From contig DASTPP010000187.1 of the NCBI GenBank assembly GCA_035762175.1, positions 1 to 33,119 of the forward strand: DNA of 33,119 bases. The letters run 5' to 3'. The notes under the pieces were generated by a model, which searched no databases, had not been told where the DNA came from, and saw only the letters and a program-made list of their open reading frames with translations. Shown piece by piece: positions 1 to 7,814 of this stretch (positions within the stretch are counted from its first letter, which is position 1; each line of letters opens with the position of its first letter). Origin of the DNA: DASTPP01 sp035762175. GTDB taxonomy: Bacteria; Myxococcota_A; Polyangia; Polyangiales; Polyangiaceae. The position numbers and the translations under genes were made by a program.

Positions 1-762
1 CTTGAAGGTCTCGAAGCCCGCCTGCTCGAGCGGCGTGAGCGGGCCGTCGTAGTCTTGGCCGGCCGGCGGCGGCGCCTGGCCGGCGTCGAGGAGGCCCGAG
101 GCGCTCTTGACGGCGGCCGACGAGAACTTGCTCTCTTGGAATTCGACGATCTTGTCGAAGAACGCGTCTGCCGGCAGCACCCCGCCGGCCGGGCGGCTGT
201 GCTCGAGGGCGGCGCCCTTGGCCTGCTCGAAGAGCGTCGGCGCGCGGCCGTCGGACGTGTACGGCGCGCTCAGCTTGACGTTGAAGACCGAGGGCACGGC
301 GCGGAAGAGTTTGACCTCGGTGGCCGCCGGGTCGTCAACGAGCTTGACGTTCGCGGGCAGGGGGATGGTGACGCGGAAGAGGGCCTTGGTGCGGACGGTG
401 GCGAAGTCGCTGGCGAAGTCGTCGGCGTCGATCGACCGGAAGAGGGGGCCGTTCGGGTTCAGCTGGAACTGCCGCTCGACCTCGGCCGGGGTAATGGTGA
501 AACTTTTGGACGGGATATGACAAGTCGCGCACGCGCGCCCGTTGCCGCCGGGGATCGGATCGACGAAGTTCTCGAAGCCCTCTTCGACGTCGTCGTCGTC
601 GTCGTCGTCATCGTCGCCGTCGTCGTCGTCGAGCGGGGCGACCCCGACGGGCGCGCCGGCCGAGAGCGCGTCGGCCCCCGCGGCGCCACCACCACCACCA
701 TCGGCGCCGCAGCCCGACGCCACCAGAACCGAAACGACGAAGAGGGTTGTTCGCTTTACCAT
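1..762 (-). CDS. c-type-haem (CATCH) lipoprotein, 3' end beyond window
   Basis: The gene runs off the left edge; 254 codons are present. It starts MVKRTTLFVVSVLVASGC: a short lipoprotein signal with the lipidated Cys at residue 18. A Gly/Ala linker follows, then an almost pure Asp tract (residues 45-58, D4-G-D9), then GFENFVDPIPGGNGRACATCH with the haem-binding CxxCH at residues 78-82. A GGNGRxCxxCH context is typical of cytochrome c domains in secreted di-haem and multihaem proteins. The rest visible here is ordinary globular sequence. Role inferred: an outer-surface or periplasmic electron-transfer lipoprotein. The codons for the Asp tract form a GAC microsatellite at about 590-636. The start was chosen for the signal peptide; no strong ribosome-binding site precedes it. 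The missing C-terminus may hold more haem motifs. Confidence 0.85.
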   Translation of the reverse strand, partial: MVKRTTLFVVSVLVASGCGADGGGGGAAGADALSAGAPVGVAPLDDDDGDDDDDDDDDVEEGFENFVDPIPGGNGRACATCHIPSKSFTITPAEVERQFQLNPNGPLFRSIDADDFASDFATVRTKALFRVTIPLPANVKLVDDPAATEVKLFRAVPSVFNVKLSAPYTSDGRAPTLFEQAKGAALEHSRPAGGVLPADAFFDKIVEFQESKFSSAAVKSASGLLDAGQAPPPAGQDYDGPLTPLEQAGFETFK

Positions 763-1337
763 GATGCCTATGCTTATTGATCGCCCGCCCCCTCGTCAAT
801 CAATTTCGTCTTTTATCTGAAATAAAACGACCAGGGGGCGCCGCGCCGACACAATTGAGATTGCTCGAATTAAAAACTAGCCGCGCCCACGGCCGGCGCC
901 GGCCGGACAAAGGTCGGCCGAACGCCGCCGCGGGGCGCCCACGACGAACCGACCCCGAAGGGCCCGGAGCACCGAGCCACCGCCCCGGGGTGTCGGGTAA
1001 AACCAACGCTCGTCTCGCTTCGGCTTCCTACCTCACCGACCTCAGGGGGCTACGCGAGCCCGCGACCCGGCCACCCCCGCTCAGGGGCCAGACTGGGGGA
1101 GGCGGGCTCACATGTCTGTGACTTAAGTGCGAGACAAGGATCACTAGAACATCTTCTCGCCCCAAACCCCATCTGTCGCAGCGCCTCGAGAACACACCTG
1201 CCTACATCTCTCGGCTACCGCCGCACCCTCCGGACCCCGGGCTTTGCCCCTGCGCCCGACCTTGCCCCGTTCTTGCCCCTCCCGGCGCGCTCGGGCGCGC
1301 CTACGCGCCTACGTTCGGGCCCGCGCCGGGCAGCGCG
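763..1337. other. intergenic gap, no gene seen
   Basis: No open frame here shows coding character on either strand. The part nearest the haem lipoprotein gene (about 781-880) is unusually AT-rich for this genome and probably holds its promoter on the minus strand, but I cannot pick a convincing -35/-10 pair. The remainder (880-1337) is C-rich on the plus strand with no repeat, tRNA or clear terminator. A small RNA cannot be excluded by eye. Confidence 0.5.
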
Positions 1338-2079
1338 CTACGAGCCCGACGGCCCCGGCAGCGCCTTCGGCTCGCCCTCGGGCGCGTCGCTGACATCACC
1401 GTGGATCGCCTCGCGCCCGACGCGCTCGGTAATGGCCTCGAGGTGCCTCCCGAGTTCGGCCGCGAGCGCCTCGAACTCGAAGTCGGCGCGGCGCGCACGT
1501 GCGCCAAGCAACTCTCCAGGTCGGCGCGCGCCACGTCGGCGGGCACGTGCAAGAGCTCGACGCGACGTTTGACCGAGGGGCAATGCGATGTAACGTCCCA
1601 AAGCGCAGCCTCGTCTCGACACGCTCATCGCTCGCGCCGAGGGCGGCGCTGACGCCGGGGTAGGCCTCGTCGTAGGCGACGAGGGCGCCGTCGTGGCGCA
1701 GGCGGGCTGGGGCGTGCGAGGCCACGCCGAGAGGCTCGAGCTCGACGAAGGCAGCGGGGTTGGCGGCCGCGACGAGGCGCAGGCCCTCGTCGTAGTGACC
1801 GCCGAGCTCGGCCCCGAGCGGGGGCAGGCCGGCGCCCGAGGCGGCCGGGTCGCGGTGCTCGGCGGCGAGGAGCGCGCGGGTGACGAGGCGGCCGCGCTCG
1901 CGGGTGAGGGTGGCGGGGGCGAGGGCGCTCTCGGCGCTCTCGGCGCGCGAGAAGCCGGCGGGGCCCTCGAAGTCGCCCTCGGCCGCGGGGCCGCAGCCCG
2001 CGGTGCCCGCGAGCGCGCCGAGGAGAAGAAGAGAGACGAGACGGGGTTTACACCGCCACGTTCGATACGTTGTTGTCAT
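1338..2079 (-). pseudogene. lipoprotein gene with two apparent frameshifts
   Basis: The start at 2079 is supported by GGGAGG a few bases upstream. The protein opens MTTTYRTWRCKPRLVSLLLL and has a lipobox ending at Cys29 (GTAGC). It reads cleanly to about RLRFGTLHRIAP, where the frame must shift: coding sense continues as VKRRVELLHVPADVARADL in the next frame, then shifts again to ADFEFEALAAELGRHLEAI and ends PGPSGS-stop at 1338. Each junction is explained by loss of one base: near 1571-1580, where a run of four C on the minus strand would need five, and near 1484-1500. The restored product would be about 247 residues. I do not recognise the family. Two deletions in one otherwise well-kept gene could be true decay or sequencing error. 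An envelope location is inferred from the lipobox. Confidence 0.65.
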
Positions 2080-2130
2080 GGTTGCCTCCCGGCGCCGGGG
2101 CACGCCCCTGCTGCACATTTTGGACGAATT

Positions 2131-2148
2131 CGTTGAACGACCGTTGAA
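2131..2148. promoter_or_regulatory. paired CGTTGAA direct repeats upstream of lipoprotein gene
   Basis: CGTTGAA occurs at 2131-2137 and 2142-2148, so the copies start 11 bp apart, about one helical turn. They lie 52-69 bp upstream of the start codon at 2079. That is a suitable spacing for an activator bound as a side-by-side dimer on the minus-strand promoter. It is a pattern only; no regulator is known. Confidence 0.25.
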
Positions 2149-2691
2149 TGCACGTCGCCCCGCGACCAGCGAACCCCGGGGCGGGCGCGTGGTCGACGTA
2201 CCGTGTGGCCCCATGTGCCGGAGCGAGGCCGCTCGTGCTCGCCCTGCGTGGTGATTGGGCGGCCTGGCTAGCGATTAGCCCCTTGCGTGAGTCTCTAGCA
2301 GAGGGCCGAACGCTTTCAAAGACGAAAAGCAAACGGCAAGCGAACTCGCCGGCGCACGATTGGCAACCTGCTCGGCGGCCGAGCCAATGCGCGAAAAGAC
2401 GCCGACGATGCCGTTTGGCGCCGGCGCGAGCAAAGTCGTCGAACCAATCGAAGACGAACGTCGCCCGATTGCTATTTCATAGGGCTCGACGGCCGTGGCA
2501 ATTCGGCGCGAGCGACCTCGTGAGCTCAAATCATAATTCGCCGTCCGAACTACGACCGGGTGCAGCGGGGGGGCCGGCGCACGGGCGCGGGCGACCGATT
2601 TTCGTGCCGCCGACCGATTCTGCGCGCAGCTGACGCGGTTCTGGCGGGCCGGCGGTCGGGTTCGACGGGGGCGAATTAGGGTTCGGCGCGC
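2149..2691. other. gene-free stretch
   Basis: Open frames exist on both strands but none has the strong third-position G/C bias of the real genes here, a plausible start site, or recognisable protein sequence. Base composition is more even than in the flanks, especially at 2280-2560. I see nothing else in it. Confidence 0.45.
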
Positions 2692-2859
2692 CGGCGCCCC
2701 GATTCTCGGGGCCGACACCCCCGTTCTCGGCGTCGGCGCCCCCCTAGGCTCGGCCGACACCCCGATTCGGGGCGCGAACACCCCGATTCTTGGGGCCGAC
2801 ACCCCGATTCAGGGCGCGAACACCCCGATTCTTGGGGCCGACACCCCAATTTCGTCCCG
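2692..2859. repeat. 42-bp tandem array (two 20/22-bp half units)
   Basis: The motif CGACACCCCGATTC followed by a G-rich end alternates with CGAACACCCCGATTC, giving half units of 20 and 22 bp and a 42-bp full period. Copies begin at 2713, 2755, 2797 and 2839, with a degenerate start near 2692. The copies at 2755 and 2797 are nearly identical, while the left end is diverged. The array has no spacers, so it is not a CRISPR. It lies in a gene-free gap. Confidence 0.85.
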
Positions 2860-2927
2860 ATGGCGCCGCCCCCCTTCGCGTGAAGGCCCGCCCAAGGCAT
2901 GGAGGAGAAGCACCGACCAGCGTGCGG

Positions 2928-3168
2928 CGGCGCCTCGGGAGACAAAGAGGGGGGGAGGCCTCGGGGGAAAAGAGGCGAGCGACGTCTCGAGAGAAATGAG
3001 GGGGGCGATGCCTCGGGAGAAAATGAGGGGGGCGGCGCCTCGAGAAAAAGAGCGGGGGGCGGCGCCTCGAGAAAACGAGCGGGGGGCGGGGCCTCGGGAA
3101 AACGAGGGGGGGGCGGCGCCTCGAGAAAAAGAGCGGGGGCGGGGCCTTGGGGAAAAAAAATGAGGGGG
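2928..3168. repeat. 27-bp tandem array, about nine copies
   Basis: The unit is CGGCGCCTCGAGAAAAAGAG followed by CGGGGGG (27 bp), repeated about nine times with growing variation at both ends (GCCTCGGG and ATGAGG variants). Each copy pairs an A-rich block with a G-run, giving strong strand asymmetry with purines on the plus strand. It ends about 95 bp before the start of the next gene. Both strands stay open through it because 27 is a multiple of three, but the translations are only low-complexity repeats. Confidence 0.9.
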
Positions 3169-3263
3169 TCCGAAAAATCGGAAGCAACCGGGGTCGGGCC
3201 CTGGCCGAGCAGACGATCAGAAGGAGGTGCTCCGGGCCCGAGGGGGCGGCGGAGCGACGTGGC

Positions 3264-4064
3264 ATGGCAACTCTCTCGGTCGGTCAGAAGGCACAGAAGC
3301 ATTTGCGGTTCTTGATGGGGTTGCGTCACCCGGTGATCGCGCAGGCCTTGGCGAAGCACGGGTTCACCAACGACGATCTCGACGAGGGCTGGGCGCTCTT
3401 GCGCCGCCAGAGCGCGGCGTCGCTCGACGGGGGGGCGCAGGGGCCGAAGGCGGCGGGGCCCGAGACGATCGGGCGGCTCGACGCGTGGGAGAACAAGTGG
3501 TTCCCGATTGCGTCGGCGACGCTCGCGCGGCACGCGCCCGAGGTGCACGCGTGGCTCTTTCGAAACCTGAGCCAGACGCAGGGGCTCCAGGTCGTGGTCT
3601 CGGTCGGCACCTTCGTGCGTCGCTTCGCGCTGCTCGCCCGCCCCGAGTCCGAGGGGGGTATGGGCGAGAAGGGCGAGGCGGCGCGCCGGCTGCTGGCGCG
3701 GCGGGGGCTGACGCCGCAGGCGGTCGAGGGCGCCGAAGCTCTCTTGCGCGAGCTCGGCACGGTGGCGACCGAAGCGCCGGGCGAGGGCCCCTCGAAAGAA
3801 GAGCGGGACGCGGCGTCCGCAGAGGCCGAGGCCGCGATGTGGGCCTGGTATCAAGAGTGGAGCACCATCGCGCGCATGGCGATCGCGGACCGGTCGCTCT
3901 TGCGCCTCCTGGGCATCGGGCGGCCGGGGCGGCGCAAGGGCAAGGGGGCGGGCTCCGGGGGCGGGGTCGACGGCGAGCCGGCGGGCGACGGGTCGGGCGA
4001 CGGCGACGATTCGGACGACGGGGCCGACGAGACCGACGACGGCGAGTCCGACGCGGCCGAGTGA
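3264..4064 (+). CDS. conserved hypothetical protein with acidic tail
   Basis: The product is 266 residues and starts MATLSVGQKAQKHLRFLMGL. GGAG nine bases before the ATG is a fair ribosome-binding site; a perfect AAGGAGG at 3221-3227 is too far upstream and has no in-frame start beside it. The first 50 residues are a basic helical segment (HPVIAQALAKHGFTNDDLDE). The middle is Trp- and Ala-rich helix, including WAWYQEWSTIARMAI near residue 195. The last 45 residues are Gly/Asp/Ser-rich and acidic. There is no signal peptide or membrane segment, so it should be cytoplasmic. I do not recognise a family or catalytic motif. It stands alone, with tandem-repeat DNA on both sides. Confidence 0.8.
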   Translation: MATLSVGQKAQKHLRFLMGLRHPVIAQALAKHGFTNDDLDEGWALLRRQSAASLDGGAQGPKAAGPETIGRLDAWENKWFPIASATLARHAPEVHAWLFRNLSQTQGLQVVVSVGTFVRRFALLARPESEGGMGEKGEAARRLLARRGLTPQAVEGAEALLRELGTVATEAPGEGPSKEERDAASAEAEAAMWAWYQEWSTIARMAIADRSLLRLLGIGRPGRRKGKGAGSGGGVDGEPAGDGSGDGDDSDDGADETDDGESDAAE

Positions 4065-4108
4065 TCGCAGGCGGCGCCCGCCGGCCTCGGGCGGGGCGGC
4101 AACGGCCG

Positions 4109-4272
4109 GGCGGGGCCTGGCCGGGGCGTTGAGGCCTCGCCGGCGCGGCGGACGCCGGCGGGGCCTGGCCTGGCCGGGGCGCGTCGAGACCTGGCCGGCG
4201 CGGCGGACGCGGGCGGGGCCTGGCCGAGGCGTTGAGGCCTCGCCGGCGCGACGGACGCGGGCGGGGCCCGCC
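4109..4272. repeat. 48-55-bp tandem repeats, three copies plus a partial
   Basis: Units start with GGCGGGGCCTGGCC and end with CGGCGCGGCGGACGC. They occupy 4109-4156 (48 bp), 4157-4211 (55 bp, with an internal CTGG duplication) and 4212-4259 (48 bp), with a partial fourth at 4260-4272. The array fills the space between two convergent genes and ends about 14 bp from the stop codon of the TerB-like gene. Confidence 0.8.
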
Positions 4273-4285
4273 CCGGGCGGGCGCT

Positions 4286-4822
4286 TCAGGCCGGGGCGGG
4301 GCCCGGGTCGGTGTTGCGCTCGAGGGTGGCGAGCAGGCGCTGGGCGGTCTCGTCGTCGATGCCGAGGGCGTCGGCGAACGAGTCGAGCACGGCCTGCTCT
4401 TCGGGCGAGATGCCGGCGTCGGCGGCGGCGACGGCGTGCGCGAGCACGTAGACGATCTCGGCGCGGGCCCGGTCGCCGTGCAGGCGGTCGACGACGCTGG
4501 CGAGGCGCGCGGCCGCGCCCTCTTCGGCCACCTTGCGCGAGGCGACGTCGATCATCGACTCGATGTGCGTCGTGCGCACGCGGTCGTTCGAGAGCACGCG
4601 CAGGGCGCCGCGCAGGACGTCGCGCTCGACGTTGGTGACGCGCCCGTCGGCCAGCATCACGAGGTACATGGCCTCGCAGATGGGGCCATACTCTTCGACG
4701 ACGCGAATGGCCTCGGCCACCTCGGCGGCGTTGGCCGCCAGCGCCCAGGTGATCGACCGGCGCTCGCCCCGCGCCTTGAGGCGGTCACGCAGGAGGGCGA
4801 GGTTTTTCTCGGTGAGGCGCAT
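4286..4822 (-). CDS. TerB-like protein
   Basis: The product is 178 residues, starts MRLTEKNLALLRDRLKARGE, and is all-helical in character. The segment EAMYLVMLADGRVTNVERDV (about residues 50-69) and the later VYVLAHAVAAADAGISPEEQ (about 124-143) match the twin helix pattern of the tellurite-resistance TerB/DjlA-N fold: hydrophobic helix, acidic A-D-G turn, then an E-rich helix. The family is associated with metal-linked stress and membrane complexes, but many members are uncharacterised, so no specific role is claimed. No other ter gene is nearby. It is the last gene of a minus-strand run, 176 bp after the shikimate dehydrogenase, and may be expressed separately. The start is the only good one; no clear ribosome-binding site. 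Confidence 0.8.
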   Translation of the reverse strand: MRLTEKNLALLRDRLKARGERRSITWALAANAAEVAEAIRVVEEYGPICEAMYLVMLADGRVTNVERDVLRGALRVLSNDRVRTTHIESMIDVASRKVAEEGAAARLASVVDRLHGDRARAEIVYVLAHAVAAADAGISPEEQAVLDSFADALGIDDETAQRLLATLERNTDPGPAPA

Positions 4823-4901
4823 GGGCTTGGGGCAACGTTAGCGCGGCAGAGGCCCGCGCTCCAACGCTCTCGGGCCCCGGGGGTCGCCGGGGCGGCCCGG
4901 G

Positions 4902-4970
4902 CGAGGCCGCCAGGGCCCACCCGAGGCCGCGCGGGGCGCCCGGGCCGAGGCCGCGCGGGGGCGCCGGCAA
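4902..4970. repeat. short GC-rich repeat by the aroE stop
   Basis: CGAGGCCGC recurs at 4902, 4922 and 4946; the last two copies share CGAGGCCGCGCGGGG. This is a weak, two-to-three-copy array (20-24 bp spacing) close to the stop of the shikimate dehydrogenase gene. It is listed because it follows the same placement as the clearer arrays in this window. Confidence 0.4.
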
Positions 4971-4998
4971 GGGCGCGGGGGGCCGAGGGCCGGCCGAA

Positions 4999-5823
4999 TC
5001 AGGGGCCGCCGAGGGCCGAGCGCAGCCCCGCTTCCATGGCGGCTTGGGGCGCCGGCAGGCCCGTATACAGCGTAAATTGCGCCATCGCCTGGTGAAGGAG
5101 CATACGCGTCCCGTCGATGGCGGTGGCGCCCGCCCGGGCGGCCTCGGCGAGCAGGGCGGTTTGGACGGGCTTGAAGACCGCGTCGAGCACGCGCTGGCCG
5201 GGCCGCAGGGCCTCGGCCGGCAGGGGCGAGGCGGGGTCGACGTCGGCCATGCCGAGGGAGGTGGCGTTGACGACCAGGTCGGCGTCGCGGGCGGCGGCCG
5301 CGCGATCGGCCCAGGGCAGCGTCTCGAGGCCGGGCAGCGAGGCGGCGAGCTCGCGCAGGCGGTCCTCGCCCCGGTTGGTGACGCTGACCCGGACGCCGGC
5401 GTCGAGCAGCCCGAGCGCGATGGCGCGGGCGGCGCCGCCGGCGCCGAGCACGAGGGCCGAGCGCCCGCCGAGCTCGCCCCTCTCTTCGAGGGCGCGGCGG
5501 GCGCCGACCGCGTCGGTGTTGTGCCCGACGAGGTGCCCCCCGTCGTTGACCACGGTGTTGACCGCGCCGATGCGCCGGGCGAGCTCGTCGAGCCCGTCGA
5601 GCAGCGGCAAAATCTCGACCTTGAAGGGCATCGAGATGCCGGCCCCGCGAATCGAGAGGGCCCGCACGCCCGCGACCGCGCCCTTGATGTCGCGGCAGGC
5701 GAAGGGCACGTAGAGAAAATTCAGGCCGAGCGCGCGGTACCCCGCGTCGTGCATGGCCCGGCCCAGCGGCGAGGGGAAGCGCGAGATCGAGGCGCAGACC
5801 GTGGGCGGCTTGGGGGCGCTCAT
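4999..5823 (-). CDS. aroE: shikimate dehydrogenase family protein
   Basis: The product is 274 residues. Shikimate dehydrogenase interconverts 3-dehydroshikimate and shikimate with NADP(H) in aromatic biosynthesis. The substrate domain shows GISMPFK with catalytic Lys68, AVNT (Asn89) and GHNTD with catalytic Asp104. The nucleotide domain has GAGGAA (127-132) and TNR (149-151), the Arg fitting the NADP phosphate. NATSLGM, DAVFKP and GTRMLLHQAMAQF follow in the family order. The SMPFK form and the N-terminal SRFPSPLGRAMHDAGY resemble the shikimate-dehydrogenase-like (HI0607/SdhL) branch more than classical AroE, so the in vivo substrate is less certain than the fold. The start at 5823 follows GAGG. 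It lies downstream of the hexomutase gene in the same direction, with a 33-bp repeat array between. Confidence 0.9.
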   Translation of the reverse strand: MSAPKPPTVCASISRFPSPLGRAMHDAGYRALGLNFLYVPFACRDIKGAVAGVRALSIRGAGISMPFKVEILPLLDGLDELARRIGAVNTVVNDGGHLVGHNTDAVGARRALEERGELGGRSALVLGAGGAARAIALGLLDAGVRVSVTNRGEDRLRELAASLPGLETLPWADRAAAARDADLVVNATSLGMADVDPASPLPAEALRPGQRVLDAVFKPVQTALLAEAARAGATAIDGTRMLLHQAMAQFTLYTGLPAPQAAMEAGLRSALGGP

Positions 5824-5852
5824 GCGGGCCTCGCGGGCGCCGCGACACCCAG

Positions 5853-5951
5853 GCGGGCCTCGCGGGCGGCCGCGGCGGCGCTCGGGCGGGCCTCGCGGCC
5901 GGCTGCGGCAGCGCTCGGGCGGGCCTCGCGGGCGGCGGCGGCGGCGGGCCT
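5853..5951. repeat. 33-bp tandem array, three copies
   Basis: GCGGGCCTCGCGG starts copies at 5853, 5886 and 5919, exactly 33 bp apart. The third copy ends at the first base of the hexomutase stop codon. The array occupies most of the gap between that stop and the aroE start, so it would lie in any shared transcript. Confidence 0.85.
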
Positions 5952-7804
5952 CACGGCTTTGCCTCGCCGAGCAGGGCGAGCACGTCGGCGCGCATGGCCG
6001 CGACGAGCGCGGAGGCACGGGCGCGGGTGGCGGCGAGGTCTTCGCCCTCGGCGGCGGGGGCCTGGGCGTCGAAATAGAGCTTGAGCTTCGGCTCGGTGCC
6101 GCTCGGGCGGGCGACGAAGCGGGCGCCGCCCTCGAGGTCGAAGGCGAGCACGTCGGCGGGGGGCAGGCCCGAGGCCTCGCCGGCGCCGGCGAGGAAGTCG
6201 CGCACGCCCTCGACGCGCAGGCCGCCGAGGCGCGCCGGGCGGGCCGAGCGGAGCGTGCGCAGGTGGGCGCGGATGGCCTCGGCGCCCGCGAGGCCGGTCT
6301 TGACCAGGCTGACCTGGGCGCTCTCGTAGGCGCCGTAGGTGCGGGCGAGCCGGTCGAGCTCGTCGAGGACGGTGCGCCCCTCGGCGGCGGCGACGGCCGT
6401 GAGCTCGGCGAAGAGGGCGGCGGCGCTCAGGCCGTCTTTGTCGCGCACGGCGCCGCCGATGGCGTAGCCGAGGGCCTCTTCGTAGCCGAAGACGAAGTGC
6501 TCGCCGCCCGAGGCCTCGCGCCGCATGCCGACGTTGGCGATCCATTTGAAGCCGGTGAAGACCTCGGCGTAGCGGGCCCCGAGCGCCTCGGCGATGCGCC
6601 CGAGCAGCGGCGAAGAGACGACGGTGGTGACGGCGAGGGGCGGGGGGCCGCCGCGGCGCTCGTGGCGCAGGACGTACTCGCCGAGCAGGGCGCCGACCTC
6701 GTTGCCGCTGAGCTGCCGGAAGGCGCCGGCGCCCGCGGGCACCGCGACGGCGAGGCGGTCGGCGTCGGGATCGTTGGCGAGCACCAGCGTCGCGCCCACC
6801 TTACGGGCGAGCGCGAGGGCGAGGTCGAGCGCGCCGGGCTCTTCGGGGTTCGGAAAGGGCGTGGTCGGGAAGGCCGGGTCGGGCTCGCGCTGCTCGTCGA
6901 CCGCGTGCAGATCGTCGAAGCCGAAGCGGGCGAGCACGGCGGCGGCGCTCGCGTAGCCGACGCCGTGCAGGGGCGTGTAGGCGATGCGCACGCGGTCGCG
7001 CCCGCGCGCGTCGCGCGAGAGGGCGGAGACGCGGTCGACGTAGCGCTCGAAGAGGTCGGGGCCGACGTCGCGGCGCAGGCCCGCGCGCCTCGCCTCGGCC
7101 GCGTCTTTACGGGCGACGGCGCGGGCGGAGGGCAGGCGGGCCATGGCCGCCGCGATCGACGCGTCGTCGGGCGGCACGATCTGGGCGCCGTTCTGCGCGT
7201 AGATCTTGTAGCCGTTGTAGGCCGGGGGGTTGTGGCTGGCGGTGACCATGACGCCGGCCGAGGCGCCGAGCTCGGTGACGGCGAAGGCGAGCAGCGGGGT
7301 CGGGCGCGGCTCGGTGAAGACGTGGGCGGCGAGGCCGGCGCCGGCGAGCACCGCGGCCGTCTCTTCGGCGAACTCGCGGCTCATGCGGCGCGCGTCGTAG
7401 CCGACGACGACGGGGCCCGAGGCGCCGCTCGCCCCGAGGTGCGCGGCGAGGCCGGCGGCGGCGCGGGCGACGACGGCGCGGTTCATGCGGCTCTCGCCGG
7501 CGCCGAGCAGGCCGCGCAGGCCCGCGGTGCCGAAGGCGAGGGGCCCGGCCATGCGCTCGCGGAGCTCGGCCTCGTCGCCCCGCGCGACGAGGGCGCGCAG
7601 CTCGGCGGCGGTCTCGGGGTCAGGATCGTCGTCGGCCCAGGCGCGGGCTCGCTCGGCGGGGCCGAGCGCGGCCGTGGGGCCCTCGCCGGGGCTGAGCGCG
7701 GCCGTGAGGCCTTCGCCGGGGCCGAGCGCGGCCGTGGGGCCTTCGCCGGGGCTGAGCGCGGCCCCGGCGCCCTCGCCGGGGCCCTGGCGGGTGGGGTCTG
7801 CCAT
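5951..7804 (-). CDS. phospho-sugar mutase (phosphoglucomutase/phosphomannomutase)
   Basis: The product is 617 residues, of the alpha-D-phosphohexomutase superfamily that moves phosphate between C1 and C6 of hexoses. Key sites are in order: FGTAGLRG (91-98), the phosphoserine loop TASHNP (Ser190), the metal loop DPDADR (345-350), the sugar loop GYEEALGY (440-447) and the phosphate site RPSGTEPK near the C-terminus. Length and motifs fit the PgcA/Pgm2-like branch, which prefers glucose phosphate in characterised members; the substrate here is inferred. A GAGGG motif precedes the ATG. The first 50 residues are an oddity: a 10-residue repeat (LSPGEGPTAA, LGPGEGLTAA) encoded by a 30-bp array precedes the usual start of the fold at ERARAW. 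The gene begins 10 bp after the biotin carboxylase stop, so the two are probably cotranscribed. Confidence 0.92.
   Translation of the reverse strand: MADPTRQGPGEGAGAALSPGEGPTAALGPGEGLTAALSPGEGPTAALGPAERARAWADDDPDPETAAELRALVARGDEAELRERMAGPLAFGTAGLRGLLGAGESRMNRAVVARAAAGLAAHLGASGASGPVVVGYDARRMSREFAEETAAVLAGAGLAAHVFTEPRPTPLLAFAVTELGASAGVMVTASHNPPAYNGYKIYAQNGAQIVPPDDASIAAAMARLPSARAVARKDAAEARRAGLRRDVGPDLFERYVDRVSALSRDARGRDRVRIAYTPLHGVGYASAAAVLARFGFDDLHAVDEQREPDPAFPTTPFPNPEEPGALDLALALARKVGATLVLANDPDADRLAVAVPAGAGAFRQLSGNEVGALLGEYVLRHERRGGPPPLAVTTVVSSPLLGRIAEALGARYAEVFTGFKWIANVGMRREASGGEHFVFGYEEALGYAIGGAVRDKDGLSAAALFAELTAVAAAEGRTVLDELDRLARTYGAYESAQVSLVKTGLAGAEAIRAHLRTLRSARPARLGGLRVEGVRDFLAGAGEASGLPPADVLAFDLEGGARFVARPSGTEPKLKLYFDAQAPAAEGEDLAATRARASALVAAMRADVLALLGEAKP
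7662..7781. repeat. 30-bp tandem array inside the hexomutase 5' coding region
   Basis: Four copies of a 30-bp unit containing GAGCGCGGCCGTGGGG begin at 7662, 7692, 7722 and 7752 with only a few substitutions. On the minus strand they encode a ten-residue Gly/Pro/Ala repeat ahead of the enzyme domain. There is no ATG, GTG or TTG between the array and the domain in frame, so the repeat is translated if the enzyme is made from this gene. Confidence 0.85.
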
Positions 7805-7814
7805 GGCGCCGCCC

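Noticed and set aside
55..780. 241-codon plus-strand frame over the haem lipoprotein gene
   Set aside because: Gly/Arg/Val-rich shadow translation; the minus strand has signal peptide, lipobox and CATCH motif.
996..1004. GGTAAAACC shared with the hairpin loop at 31290-31298
   Set aside because: Nine bases only, in different contexts; no wider similarity, so probably chance.
2692..3168. CRISPR arrays
   Set aside because: Copies are contiguous, diverged and without unique spacers; no cas genes are near.
2676..3854. 392-codon minus-strand frame across both repeat arrays and the hypothetical gene
   Set aside because: Open only because unit lengths divide by three and because it is antisense to a gene with good bias; no start region or domain.
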